31,279 bases of DNA from assembly GCA_964428055.1 (NCBI GenBank), contig CAYRWM010000023.1, positions 1-31,279 of the forward strand, read 5' to 3'. The stretch comes from CAYRWM01 sp964428055. GTDB taxonomy: Bacteria > Bacillota > Clostridia > Christensenellales > Christensenellaceae. The position numbers were made by a program, and so were the translations under genes. The notes beneath the pieces are model-generated. The model was given only the letters and a program-made list of their open reading frames with translations, was not told where the DNA came from and searched no databases. Below, piece after piece: positions 1-7,433 of this stretch (position 1 is the first letter of the stretch; each line of letters begins with the position of its first letter).

Positions 1-10
1 GACATAACAA

Positions 11-48
11 AACCCCTTTCGTTAGATTTGTGTCTAACAAAAGGGGTT
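11..48 (-). terminator. Long hairpin, likely terminator of the MBL-fold gene
   Basis: Two 16-nt arms (11-26 and 33-48) pair at 15 of 16 positions around a 6-nt loop. The arm bases are AACCCCTTT...GTTAGA and their complement. Read leftward, the stem is followed by TTTTGTTATG, an imperfect T tract, which fits an intrinsic terminator for the leftward gene that ends at 78. It could also serve an unseen rightward gene to the left. Confidence 0.6.
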
Positions 49-77
49 CACTTCAGACTGAAAGGCACGTCCTTTTT

Positions 78-797
78 TTATTCTCTGAACAACTCTTCTT
101 TCTGAAGCTCCTGTTCCATTATATGCATCGGCGGGAGTGAGAGTTCATGCTTGTCGTACACTCTTGAAACGGAATCTCTGTAGCCGTTCACATCGTCATA
201 CTCAAACGGTATGTGGCATATTATGCATTCCTTAGGATCCATCTTCTTTATCATATCCCGCCCCCTTGACAGGGTAAGGAAAGGGAAGTTGAAGACAGAG
301 AGATCGAACTCATCGCCGAGTTCGCCGTTAAGCTGAATGTTTTCTATAGCAGCATCGCCGAAGAACGATATCTTTTTACCGGCTATGCTTATAACACCGC
401 CGTAGTTTCTGACATCCTTGTATTCGACACCGTCGTGCGTGAGATTCCTGAAATAAAAATGATCATCGCCGAATCTGTAATTTTCACTGGACAGGAAAAG
501 CTGGTACACGTGTTCGCCGAATATGTTCTTTAAGGGGCTGAACACGACGGTTTCGGGATGAGTCTTTAAGAACCTGTTCACATGCCTTAATGACACGTGA
601 TCCGGGTGATCGTGCGTGATTATCATGTAATCGATGCGCGCGAAATCGCCGTCCCCGGATATCATAGTATCCAGGACCGGGTCAGTGACTCCCGAGAACC
701 TGTTGCTGCCCGTATGAACTGCATCCAGCAGCACGGTTTTACCATCAATATTCAGAAGCAGACCCGCGTTTGCGGTAAGCACGGCAAAGCTGCTCAT
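78..797 (-). CDS. MBL-fold metallohydrolase
   Basis: This encodes a 239-aa single-domain protein of the metallo-beta-lactamase fold. The metal-binding motif HDHPDH is at residues 62-67, a GDA element is at 147-149, and a late His sits at 195 (CHIPF). There is no signal peptide, so it is probably cytoplasmic. The substrate is unknown; the overall form resembles the UlaG-like and YcbL-like hydrolase groups. I chose the ATG at 797 because AGAAAGGGA lies upstream at good spacing and a TATAAT box (829-834) would place transcription start just before it. An ATG at 830 is possible but overlaps that box. The frame stays open to 1139, but that extension crosses the S10 promoter and leader and is not coding. 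It is transcribed away from rpsJ. Confidence 0.85.
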   Translation of the reverse strand: MSSFAVLTANAGLLLNIDGKTVLLDAVHTGSNRFSGVTDPVLDTMISGDGDFARIDYMIITHDHPDHVSLRHVNRFLKTHPETVVFSPLKNIFGEHVYQLFLSSENYRFGDDHFYFRNLTHDGVEYKDVRNYGGVISIAGKKISFFGDAAIENIQLNGELGDEFDLSVFNFPFLTLSRGRDMIKKMDPKECIICHIPFEYDDVNGYRDSVSRVYDKHELSLPPMHIMEQELQKEELFRE

Positions 798-828
798 GAC
801 TTGTATCCCTTTCTCTTGTATCCGTATC

Positions 829-857
829 ATTATATCACACCTTTGGAATCGCTTAAC
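829..857 (-). promoter_or_regulatory. Possible promoter of the MBL-fold gene
   Basis: On the minus strand TATAAT occupies 834-829. The sequence 17 bp upstream (GTTAAG, 857-852) is a poor -35 match. The predicted start of transcription lies about 25 nt before the ATG at 797. This is weak evidence on its own. Confidence 0.35.
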
Positions 858-884
858 ATAGAGATTTTTCGGTAACAAAAGTTC

Positions 885-913
885 TTGATTTTTTATTTCG
901 GGTATTGTACAAT
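885..913 (+). promoter_or_regulatory. S10-operon promoter
   Basis: TTGATT (885-890) and TACAAT (908-913) are separated by exactly 17 bp, a near-consensus sigma-A (housekeeping) promoter. Transcription would start near 920, giving a leader of about 190 nt before rpsJ. No other good promoter is seen before the one at 13350, so this one probably drives most of the superoperon. Confidence 0.8.
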
Positions 914-919
914 AATCTA

Positions 920-1113
920 TGCTCGCGTCAATATCGGCGTTTAGCACCTTTCGGGAGGTTGCCGGCTCTTGCCAGCCGGGTAGTTTCCGGAGGCGTAAGT
1001 CCGCTTGAGACGGACGAACTCCCCGTGCACAGCACTCCAAAAAAAGAGTGCTGAAAAAAGGATAAGCGACACGCACGGCAGAGTGTACAAGTAGTAACAT
1101 GGAGGTAAAAAAA
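920..1113 (+). promoter_or_regulatory. Structured 5' leader of the S10 operon
   Basis: The untranslated leader can fold into several helices: GGGAG 953-957 with CTCCC 1019-1023; CCGGCT 962-967 with AGCCGG 974-979; GTCCG 999-1003 with CGGAC 1011-1015; and AGCACTC 1031-1037 with GAGTGCT 1046-1052. CCGTGC 1023-1028 can also pair with GCACGG 1073-1078. GGAG 989-992 can compete for the CTCC arm. No T tract follows any helix, so control by premature termination is unlikely. Known S10 leaders bind L4 (rplD, third gene here). That this one does so is inference. Confidence 0.6.
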
Positions 1114-1422
1114 ATGGCAAGCCAGAGAATCAGGATCAAGTTAAAGGCTTATGACCACAATCTCATCGATCAGTCAGCTTCGAGGATAGTGGAAACGGCC
1201 AAGCGTACAGGCGCCAAGATATCAGGCCCTATACCGCTCCCGACGCAGAAGGAGATAATCACCATCCTTCGTGCGACGCACAAATATAAGGATTCCAGAG
1301 AACAGTTCGAGATAAGGACACACAAGAGGCTGATAGACATACTTGAAGCCAACACGAAGACAACAGACGCTCTCATGAGGCTGGATCTTCCCGCTGGTGT
1401 CGATATTGAGATCAAACTCTGA
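1114..1422 (+). CDS. rpsJ: 30S ribosomal protein S10 (NusE)
   Basis: This encodes 102 aa, the standard length, starting MASQRIRIKLKAYDH. S10 sits in the 30S head and also acts as NusE in transcription antitermination. The start is the ATG at 1114, preceded by GGAGGT at 1101-1106. An upstream in-frame ATG at 1099 lies before that ribosome binding site and is rejected. It is first in the S10 operon, behind a structured leader. Confidence 0.97.
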   Translation: MASQRIRIKLKAYDHNLIDQSASRIVETAKRTGAKISGPIPLPTQKEIITILRATHKYKDSREQFEIRTHKRLIDILEANTKTTDALMRLDLPAGVDIEIKL

Positions 1423-1447
1423 TCACAGGCAAGGAGGTTAAACAGTT

Positions 1448-2065
1448 ATGAAGGCTATATTAGGTACAAAAGTCGGAATGACCCAGGTGTTCGCTGAAAA
1501 CGGCACAGTAGTTCCTGTAACAGTTGTAAAAGCCGGTCCCTGCTACGTGATACAGGTAAAGACAGTGGAAACTGACGGTTATGAAGCTGTACAGATAGGT
1601 TTCGGTGATATCAAAGAAAAGAATGTCACGAAACCCCTGAAAGGTCATTATAAGAAGGCAGGAGTAGCCTGCACGAGATTCTTAAGAGAATTCGCACTCG
1701 ACGGTATGGAAGTCGGTGCCGAGATCAAGGCTGATATATTTGAGGCCGGTGAGAAGATCGATGTATCGGGCATCTCCAAAGGTAAGGGATTCAAGGGCGT
1801 CATCGCCCGTCACGGACAGCACAGAGGCCCCATGGCTCACGGTTCCAGATATCACAGGAGACCGGGTTCAATGGGCGCATGCTCAAGCCCGTCCAGAGTG
1901 TTCAAGGGCAAGAATCTGCCCGGACGCACAGGCGGCGTGAAGACGACAGTCCAGAATCTTGAAGTCGTATCTGTCGATTCCGAGCGCGATATCATCCTCG
2001 TCAAGGGTGCTATCCCCGGCGCAAACGGCAGTATGGTAACGATCAAATCCGCAGTTAAGGCTTAA
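1448..2065 (+). CDS. rplC: 50S ribosomal protein L3
   Basis: This encodes 205 aa. The N-terminus (MKAILGTKVGMTQVF) and the central loop that reaches toward the peptidyl-transferase centre (HGSRYHRRPGSMGA, about residues 131-144) are typical of bacterial L3. L3 is an early-assembly 23S rRNA binder. AAGGAGG at 1431-1437 precedes the ATG. It is second in the S10 operon and the length is normal. Confidence 0.97.
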   Translation: MKAILGTKVGMTQVFAENGTVVPVTVVKAGPCYVIQVKTVETDGYEAVQIGFGDIKEKNVTKPLKGHYKKAGVACTRFLREFALDGMEVGAEIKADIFEAGEKIDVSGISKGKGFKGVIARHGQHRGPMAHGSRYHRRPGSMGACSSPSRVFKGKNLPGRTGGVKTTVQNLEVVSVDSERDIILVKGAIPGANGSMVTIKSAVKA

Positions 2066-2084
2066 TCGGGAAGGAGGGATTTTG

Positions 2085-2708
2085 ATGCCAAAAGTAGATG
2101 TATACAAGACAGACGGTACAAAGACCGGTAAGAAGGCAAATCTTCCGGATGAAGTATTCGGTGTTGAGATTAATGAAACAGCTATGCATGACGCGGTTGT
2201 AGCTCACTTAGCCAACAGGCGTCAGGGAACACAGTCCGCTCTGACCCGTTCAGAGGTAAGCGGCGGCGGAATCAAGCCGTTCAGACAGAAGGGTACAGGC
2301 CGTGCCCGTCAGGGTTCTTCCAGAGCTCCCCAGTACTACCACGGTGGTGTGGTATTCGCTCCGAAGCCCAGGGATTACTCAATGAAACTGAACAAGAAAG
2401 TAAGAAAACTCGCTATCTGTTCCGCACTTTCAATGAAAGTCAAGGATAAGGACATCATCGTCCTCGAGGATCTTGCGTGCGAACCCAAGACAAAAGAGAT
2501 GGTCAAGATCTTGGAGAACCTCAAGGTTGAGGGCAAGGCTCTGATCGTAACGGATGTCAAGAATGAGAACGCTGTAAGAGCAGCTTCCAACATTCAGGGT
2601 GTAAAGACCATGATAGCAACTACGCTCAGCGCATACGATATCGTCAACTATGACAAGTTCATCGTGACGAAGGACGCTGTAAAAGTTATCGGGGAGGTAT
2701 ACGCATAA
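2085..2708 (+). CDS. rplD: 50S ribosomal protein L4
   Basis: This encodes 207 aa. The extended exit-tunnel loop (GGGIKPFRQKGTGRARQGSSR, about residues 62-82) is plain. In other bacteria L4 represses its own operon by binding the S10 leader, which makes it the prime candidate ligand for the leader at 920-1113. AGGAGG (2072-2077) is 7 nt before the ATG at 2085; the in-frame TTG at 2082 is too close to it and is rejected. The stop overlaps the rplW start by one base (TAATG). Confidence 0.96.
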   Translation: MPKVDVYKTDGTKTGKKANLPDEVFGVEINETAMHDAVVAHLANRRQGTQSALTRSEVSGGGIKPFRQKGTGRARQGSSRAPQYYHGGVVFAPKPRDYSMKLNKKVRKLAICSALSMKVKDKDIIVLEDLACEPKTKEMVKILENLKVEGKALIVTDVKNENAVRAASNIQGVKTMIATTLSAYDIVNYDKFIVTKDAVKVIGEVYA

Positions 2709-3001
2709 TGAAGGATATGCATGATGTGATTATCAAGCCCTTGCTTTCAGAAAAAGCTTATGACTATATTCCGGAGAAGAAATATACTTTCCTCGTGGAT
2801 GTTGATTCAAACAAGCAGGAGATAAAGCAGGCGGTAGAGGAGATCTTCGGCGTAAAAGTCGAGAAGGTCAACGTATCGAACCGTGAAGGCAAGCTCAAGA
2901 GACAGGGCTATACCAAAGGAAGACGCGCTTCCACAAAGAAAGCGATCGTCAAACTGACAGAAGACTCCAAAGGCATTGAGTTCTTTGAGAGCATGCAGTA
3001 A
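2708..3001 (+). CDS. rplW: 50S ribosomal protein L23
   Basis: This encodes 97 aa, a normal length. The family signature is the stretch VIIKPLLSEKAYD near the N-terminus. L23 lies at the peptide-exit site and is a docking point for trigger factor and SRP. The start shares a base with the rplD stop, and GGGGAGGT inside the rplD 3' end serves as its ribosome binding site, so the two are probably translationally coupled. Confidence 0.96.
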   Translation: MKDMHDVIIKPLLSEKAYDYIPEKKYTFLVDVDSNKQEIKQAVEEIFGVKVEKVNVSNREGKLKRQGYTKGRRASTKKAIVKLTEDSKGIEFFESMQ

Positions 3002-3016
3002 TCGGAGGTAAGGAAA

Positions 3017-3850
3017 ATGGCTATAAAGAAATATAATCCGACTTCTCCGGGCAGAAGACACATGAGCGTTCAGGGGTTCGAAGAGATAACGGCCTCTAAA
3101 CCGGAAAGATCGCTGCTGGCCACCAAGAAAAAGAGCGGCGGCAGAAACGTTCACGGAAGGATAACCGTGAGACACATAGGCGGCGGAAACAGACAGAAAT
3201 ACAGGATAATCGACTTCAAGCGTAACAAGGACGGTATCCCGGCTAAGGTAGCGACGATTGAATACGATCCGAACAGAACAGCCAACATAGCGCTCCTCCA
3301 TTACGCAGACGGCGAGAAGAGATACATCATAGCTCCTCTGGGACTGAAGGTCGGCGACACGGTCATGTCGGGACCCGAAGCTGATATCAAGCCGGGCAAT
3401 GCGCTCCCCTTAACAGCTATCCCCGTCGGTACTATGATTCACAACATCGAAGTGAAGCCGGGCAAGGGCGCACAGCTCGTCCGCTCAGCAGGTAATGCCG
3501 CACAGCTCATGGCTAAGGAAGGCAGATACGCGCAGGTAAGGCTTCCCTCCGGTGAAGTGAGAATGATACTGGTCGTAGCAAAGGCTACTATAGGCCAGGT
3601 AGGCAACGTCGATTACTCGAACATGAGCATCGGCAAAGCCGGAAGAAAACGTCATATGGGCGTTCGCCCGACCGTCCGTGGTTCAGTCATGAACCCCTGC
3701 GATCATCCGCACGGCGGCGGCGAAGGCAAATCGCCTATCGGACGTCCGGGTCCTGTTACCCCGTGGGGCAAGCCCGCACTGGGATACAAGACAAGGAAGA
3801 AGAAGAACAAGTCGGATAAGTTCATTGTCAGACGCAGAAACGCGAAGTAG
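3017..3850 (+). CDS. rplB: 50S ribosomal protein L2
   Basis: This encodes 277 aa, the standard length. Typical L2 features are the N-terminal KYNPTSPGRR and the C-terminal HPHGGGEGKSPIGRP, whose conserved His lies close to the peptidyl-transferase centre. L2 is needed for subunit joining. GGAGG at 3004-3008 is 8 nt before the ATG. It follows rplW by 15 nt. Confidence 0.97.
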   Translation: MAIKKYNPTSPGRRHMSVQGFEEITASKPERSLLATKKKSGGRNVHGRITVRHIGGGNRQKYRIIDFKRNKDGIPAKVATIEYDPNRTANIALLHYADGEKRYIIAPLGLKVGDTVMSGPEADIKPGNALPLTAIPVGTMIHNIEVKPGKGAQLVRSAGNAAQLMAKEGRYAQVRLPSGEVRMILVVAKATIGQVGNVDYSNMSIGKAGRKRHMGVRPTVRGSVMNPCDHPHGGGEGKSPIGRPGPVTPWGKPALGYKTRKKKNKSDKFIVRRRNAK

Positions 3851-3870
3851 TAAAAGGAGAGAATGGTTAA

Positions 3871-4143
3871 ATGAGCAGATCAGTTAAAAAAGGACCGTTT
3901 GTAAACGAGAAGCTGCTTGCGCGGATTCAGCTTATGAACGAGAACAATGAGAAAAAAGTGCTTAAGACATGGTCACGTGCGTCCACAATCTTTCCGGATA
4001 TGGTAGGACACACAATAGGTGTTCATGACGGCAGAAAATTCGTTCCCGTATACGTAACTGAGGACATGGTCGGCCACAAGCTCGGCGAGTTCTCACCCAC
4101 AAGAACGTTCAGGGGACATGCAGGCGAAAAATCGTCCAAATAA
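3871..4143 (+). CDS. rpsS: 30S ribosomal protein S19
   Basis: This encodes 90 aa with the conserved start SRSVKKGPFV and the GHKLGEFSPTRTFRGH segment. S19 is a head protein that contacts the A-site finger and pairs with S13. The ribosome binding site (AAGGAG, 3854-3859) is 11 nt from the ATG. A three-codon reading frame (ATG at 3863) lies between and ends across the rpsS start; I regard it as chance. Confidence 0.96.
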   Translation: MSRSVKKGPFVNEKLLARIQLMNENNEKKVLKTWSRASTIFPDMVGHTIGVHDGRKFVPVYVTEDMVGHKLGEFSPTRTFRGHAGEKSSK

Positions 4144-4164
4144 TCTGAAAGGAGGAAATGATTA

Positions 4165-4551
4165 ATGGCAACTCGTCAAAGAGAGAAAACATTAGCAAGA
4201 CATGAAAACAAAGACACAAGACCCAAGGCCACAGCGAAATATGTCCGTATATCCTCCTCGAAGGTCGGGACGGTCATAGATCTTATTCGCGGCAAGAAGG
4301 TCGCCGACGCCAAGGCGATCCTCATGGGAACACCCAAAGCCGCCTCAGAACCTGTTTCCAAAGTTCTCAACTCAGCGGTAGCGAATGCTGAGAACAACAT
4401 GGATATGGCAGGCGAGACTCTGTTTGTTGCGGAAGCATTTGCGAACCAGGGCCCCACGCTCAAGAGGTATCGTCCCAGAGCTCAGGGCAGAGCTTCCAGG
4501 ATCCGCAAGAGAACGAGCCATATAACAATCATTCTGGATCAGGTCAAATAA
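4165..4551 (+). CDS. rplV: 50S ribosomal protein L22
   Basis: This encodes 128 aa, with about 20 extra charged residues before the usual AKYVRISSSKV core. The beta-hairpin that lines the exit tunnel is present (GPTLKRYRPRAQGRASRI, near residue 95). Macrolide resistance changes in other species map to this loop; nothing unusual is seen here. GGAGG at 4151-4155 gives good spacing to the ATG at 4165. Confidence 0.96.
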   Translation: MATRQREKTLARHENKDTRPKATAKYVRISSSKVGTVIDLIRGKKVADAKAILMGTPKAASEPVSKVLNSAVANAENNMDMAGETLFVAEAFANQGPTLKRYRPRAQGRASRIRKRTSHITIILDQVK

Positions 4552-4562
4552 GGAGGTAAGCA

Positions 4563-5276
4563 ATGGGTCAGAAAGTTAATCCCCACGGTTTTAGGGTAGG
4601 CGTAATAAACGATTGGAATGCCCGCTGGATCGCAAAGAAGAGCTCCTTCGCGGATAATATCGTAGAAGATGACAAGATCCGCAAGTTCATAAAGAAGGAA
4701 CACTATGAAGCAGGCATATCCAAGATAGAGATAGAGAGAGCCGTAAACAAGGTCTCTGTCAACATCTACACGGGAAAACCCGGCGTGCTGATCGGTAAAG
4801 GCGGCACGGGAGTTGATGTCATAAAGGGCGAGCTCAAGAAGCTCACGGGCAAGGATCTCATAATCAACATTATAGAGGTCAAGCGCACGGATCTCGATGC
4901 GCAGCTCGTATCTGAGAACGTAGCCCAGCAGCTCGAAAAGAGAATATCTTTCAGAAGAGCTATGAAGCAGGCGATCGGTCGTTCGATGAAGTCAGGCGCA
5001 AAGGGCATAAAGATAATGTGTTCAGGACGTCTGGGCGGAGCTGAGATAGCGAGAACGGAACAGTATCATGAAGGTTCCATCCCGCTGCAGACGATCAGAG
5101 CCGACATCGATTACGGTTTTGCTGAAGCACATACCACTTACGGCAGGATAGGCGTAAAGGTATGGATCTATAAGGGCGAGATACTCGGCAACCCGCTCGC
5201 AGAGAGAGCAAAAGAGCCGAAGAAAGCACCGGAAGGAGGACGGAAACATGTTAATGCCAAAAAGAGTCAAGCGTAG
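4563..5276 (+). CDS. rpsC: 30S ribosomal protein S3
   Basis: This encodes 237 aa. It has the N-terminal MGQKVNPHGFRVG, a KH domain with its GKGG loop at residues 78-81, and a C-terminal domain with GGAEIARTE. S3 forms part of the mRNA entry channel. Its last 29 nt overlap the start of rplP, which implies tight translational coupling. Confidence 0.97.
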   Translation: MGQKVNPHGFRVGVINDWNARWIAKKSSFADNIVEDDKIRKFIKKEHYEAGISKIEIERAVNKVSVNIYTGKPGVLIGKGGTGVDVIKGELKKLTGKDLIINIIEVKRTDLDAQLVSENVAQQLEKRISFRRAMKQAIGRSMKSGAKGIKIMCSGRLGGAEIARTEQYHEGSIPLQTIRADIDYGFAEAHTTYGRIGVKVWIYKGEILGNPLAERAKEPKKAPEGGRKHVNAKKSQA

Positions 5277-5688
5277 AAGAGTTCATCGCGGACGTATGAA
5301 GGGCAAAGCCTTAAGAGGCAATGTCATCACTTACGGTGAGTATGGTCTTGTAGCGTCTGAACCGGGCTGGATAACCTCGAATCAGATAGAGGCTGCCCGT
5401 GTAGCCATGACGCGACACATAAAGAGAGGCGGTAAGGTCTGGATAAAGATCTTCCCCCACAAGCCCGTAACGGAGAAACCCGCCGAAACCCGTATGGGAA
5501 GCGGTAAAGGTTCACCCGAATACTGGGTAGCGGTCGTAAAGCCCGGCAGAGTCATGTTTGAGCTCGCCGGTGTATCGGAGCAGGTCGCCAGAGAAGCACT
5601 CTCACGTGCGGCGAACAAACTCCCGATCAAGTGCAAATTCAGGATCGCAGAAAACAGAGAAACGGAGGTAAGCGCAGATGAAGGCTAA
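5248..5688 (+). CDS. rplP: 50S ribosomal protein L16
   Basis: This encodes 146 aa beginning MLMPKRVKRR. L16 helps organise the tRNA acceptor-arm binding region of the 50S subunit. AAGGAGG (to 5239), inside rpsC, is 8 nt before the ATG at 5248; the in-frame ATG at 5254 is less well placed. The gene overlaps rpsC by 29 nt and rpmC by 11 nt. Confidence 0.96.
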   Translation: MLMPKRVKRRRVHRGRMKGKALRGNVITYGEYGLVASEPGWITSNQIEAARVAMTRHIKRGGKVWIKIFPHKPVTEKPAETRMGSGKGSPEYWVAVVKPGRVMFELAGVSEQVAREALSRAANKLPIKCKFRIAENRETEVSADEG

Positions 5689-5872
5689 GGAAATACGCGA
5701 ATTTAAGTATGAAGAGCTTGAAACAAAGCTTAGAGATCTGAAATCAGAGTTCTTTAATCTGCGTTTCCAGCATGCCACAGGTCAGCTTGCAAATCCGATG
5801 CAGCTGAAACAGGTCAAGAGAGATATAGCCAGAGTCAAGACTATAATGACCGAGATGGAAAAAGCCAAGTGA
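5678..5872 (+). CDS. rpmC: 50S ribosomal protein L29
   Basis: This encodes 64 aa, a short helical hairpin protein with the family core LRDLKSEFFNLRFQHATGQL. L29 borders the exit tunnel next to L23. The start overlaps the last 11 nt of rplP, with GGAGGTAAGC immediately upstream in rplP. Confidence 0.95.
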   Translation: MKAKEIREFKYEELETKLRDLKSEFFNLRFQHATGQLANPMQLKQVKRDIARVKTIMTEMEKAK

Positions 5873-5888
5873 AAGGAGGATGGGTTAA

Positions 5889-6149
5889 ATGGAAAACAGA
5901 ACAAGTGATCGTAAAACAAGAATCGGCGTCGTTACCAGCGATAAGATGGATAAGACAATCGTCGTCACGATAAAGACCAAGAAAAAGCATCCTCTTTATG
6001 GTAAGACAGTCAATAAGTCGAGCAAACTCAAGGCTCATGACGAGAACAATGAGTGCGGCGTAGGCGATAAAGTCAAGGTCATGGAGACACGCCCGCTCTC
6101 TAAGGACAAGAGATGGCGTCTCGTAGAGATCGTCGAGAAAGCTAAGTAA
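5889..6149 (+). CDS. rpsQ: 30S ribosomal protein S17
   Basis: This encodes 86 aa with the OB-fold signature VVTSDKMDKTIVV and the KKHPLYGK segment. S17 is a primary 16S rRNA binder of the 30S body. AAAGGAGG (5872-5879) is 9 nt before the ATG. A two-codon decoy frame (ATG GGT TAA) lies directly between that site and the real start. Confidence 0.96.
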   Translation: MENRTSDRKTRIGVVTSDKMDKTIVVTIKTKKKHPLYGKTVNKSSKLKAHDENNECGVGDKVKVMETRPLSKDKRWRLVEIVEKAK

Positions 6150-6163
6150 GGAGGTGCACTTAT

Positions 6164-6532
6164 ATGATACAGCCGGAAACACGCCTTAAAGTGGCGGATA
6201 ATTCAGGAGCCAAGGTTATTCAGTGCATCAAAGTACTGGGCGGCTCAGTCAAGAAAAGCGCCAATATCGGCGATGTAATAGTGGCATCAGTCAAGACAGC
6301 GACTCCCGGCGGCGTCGTAAAGAAAAAGGATGTCGTCAAAGCTGTCATAGTAAGGAGCAAAAAGGGCATAAGAAGACCCGATGGTTCCTTCATAAAGTTT
6401 GATGAGAATGCCGCAGTCATAATTGACGCAACAAAACAGCCTAGAGGCACACGTATATTCGGGCCGATAGCGCGTGAACTCAGAGAAAGAGATTATATGA
6501 AGATCATATCTCTCGCTCCCGAGGTCCTTTAA
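6164..6532 (+). CDS. rplN: 50S ribosomal protein L14
   Basis: This encodes 122 aa, the standard length, starting MIQPETRLKVADNSGAK. L14 lies at the subunit interface and contacts L19 and bridge B8; it is also the usual target of the silencing factor RsfS. It opens the spc portion of the cluster, with no promoter visible in the 14-nt gap. Confidence 0.97.
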   Translation: MIQPETRLKVADNSGAKVIQCIKVLGGSVKKSANIGDVIVASVKTATPGGVVKKKDVVKAVIVRSKKGIRRPDGSFIKFDENAAVIIDATKQPRGTRIFGPIARELRERDYMKIISLAPEVL

Positions 6533-6549
6533 GGAAGGCGGTTAAGATT

Positions 6550-6864
6550 ATGGCGAAGATGAATATTAAAAAAGGTGATAAAGTTGTCGTTATAACCGGT
6601 AAGGATAAGGGCAAGGAAGGCAAAGTCACTGCTCTCATAAGCGATAAGGGCAAGGTCATTGTCGAAAAGGTGAATGTGATCACAAAGCACATGAAGCCCA
6701 AGGGAGCCCAGAAGCCGGGCGGCATAACCAAGATGGAGGGTCCCATCGATGCGTCCAATGTAATGGTCATCTGCCCGAAGTGCGGCAAGGCCACACGCGT
6801 CGGTCATGAGATCCAGAACGATGAAAAAGTCCGCGTATGCAAAAAGTGCGGAGCTACACTGTAA
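6550..6864 (+). CDS. rplX: 50S ribosomal protein L24 with C-terminal zinc ribbon
   Basis: This encodes 104 aa. The N-terminal KOW domain (KKGDKVVVITGKDKGKEG) is the L24 core, an assembly initiator on 23S rRNA. The C-terminus carries four cysteines in two CxxC pairs (C75, C78, C97, C100), which should bind zinc; not all bacterial L24 proteins have this. A start nine bases later (ATG 6559) cannot be excluded. Confidence 0.95.
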   Translation: MAKMNIKKGDKVVVITGKDKGKEGKVTALISDKGKVIVEKVNVITKHMKPKGAQKPGGITKMEGPIDASNVMVICPKCGKATRVGHEIQNDEKVRVCKKCGATL

Positions 6865-6883
6865 GAAGGGGAGGTAAATTACA

Positions 6884-7423
6884 TTGGCAAGATTAAAAGA
6901 TGCTTACAAATCCGAAGTTGCGCCTAAGATGCAGGAAAAGTTCGGATACAAGAATGTGATGCAGATCCCCAGACTTGAGAAAGTCGTAATTAATATGGGT
7001 GTCGGCGAAGCAAAAGAGAACGCGAAGGCTCTTGAATCAGCAATCGAAGAACTCAAGATAATCACAGGTCAGGCTCCTATAGTGACGATCGCTAAGAAGT
7101 CAGTCGCTAACTTCAAAGTCCGTGAAGGCATGAAGATCGGCGCAAAGGTCACACTCAGAGGCGACCGTATGTATGAGTTCGTTGATAAACTTATCAGCAT
7201 AGCTATTCCGCGTGTCAGAGACTTCAGAGGTATTTCTCCGAAATCTTTTGACGGCAGAGGCAATTTTGCAATGGGCTTCAAAGAGCAGCTGGTATTCCCG
7301 GAGATCGAGTACGATAAGGTTGATGCCATAAGAGGTATGGATATCATAATCGTAACGACTGCGAATACTGACGAAGAAGCAAGAGAACTGCTTACCCTTC
7401 TGGGTATGCCATTTGCAAAATAA
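6884..7423 (+). CDS. rplE: 50S ribosomal protein L5
   Basis: This encodes 179 aa, the standard length. L5 binds 5S rRNA and forms part of the central protuberance. Family segments include VVINMGVGEA and the C-terminal MDIIIVTTA. The start is TTG at 6884, with GGGGAGGT upstream (about 6868-6875); no ATG gives the conserved N-terminus, so the TTG start is well supported. Confidence 0.95.
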   Translation: MARLKDAYKSEVAPKMQEKFGYKNVMQIPRLEKVVINMGVGEAKENAKALESAIEELKIITGQAPIVTIAKKSVANFKVREGMKIGAKVTLRGDRMYEFVDKLISIAIPRVRDFRGISPKSFDGRGNFAMGFKEQLVFPEIEYDKVDAIRGMDIIIVTTANTDEEARELLTLLGMPFAK

Positions 7424-7433
7424 GGAGGATGAC

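Noticed and set aside
597..875. 92-aa rightward ORF
   Set aside because: It is antisense to the MBL-fold gene, has no ribosome binding site and no recognisable family pattern.
798..1139. N-terminal extension of the leftward MBL-fold gene to 353 aa
   Set aside because: The extension is antisense to the S10 promoter, leader and rpsJ start, lacks the fold's features, and a good start with ribosome binding site exists at 797.
2807..3301. 164-aa leftward ORF across rplW-rplB
   Set aside because: It is antisense to two certain ribosomal genes and has no start signals.
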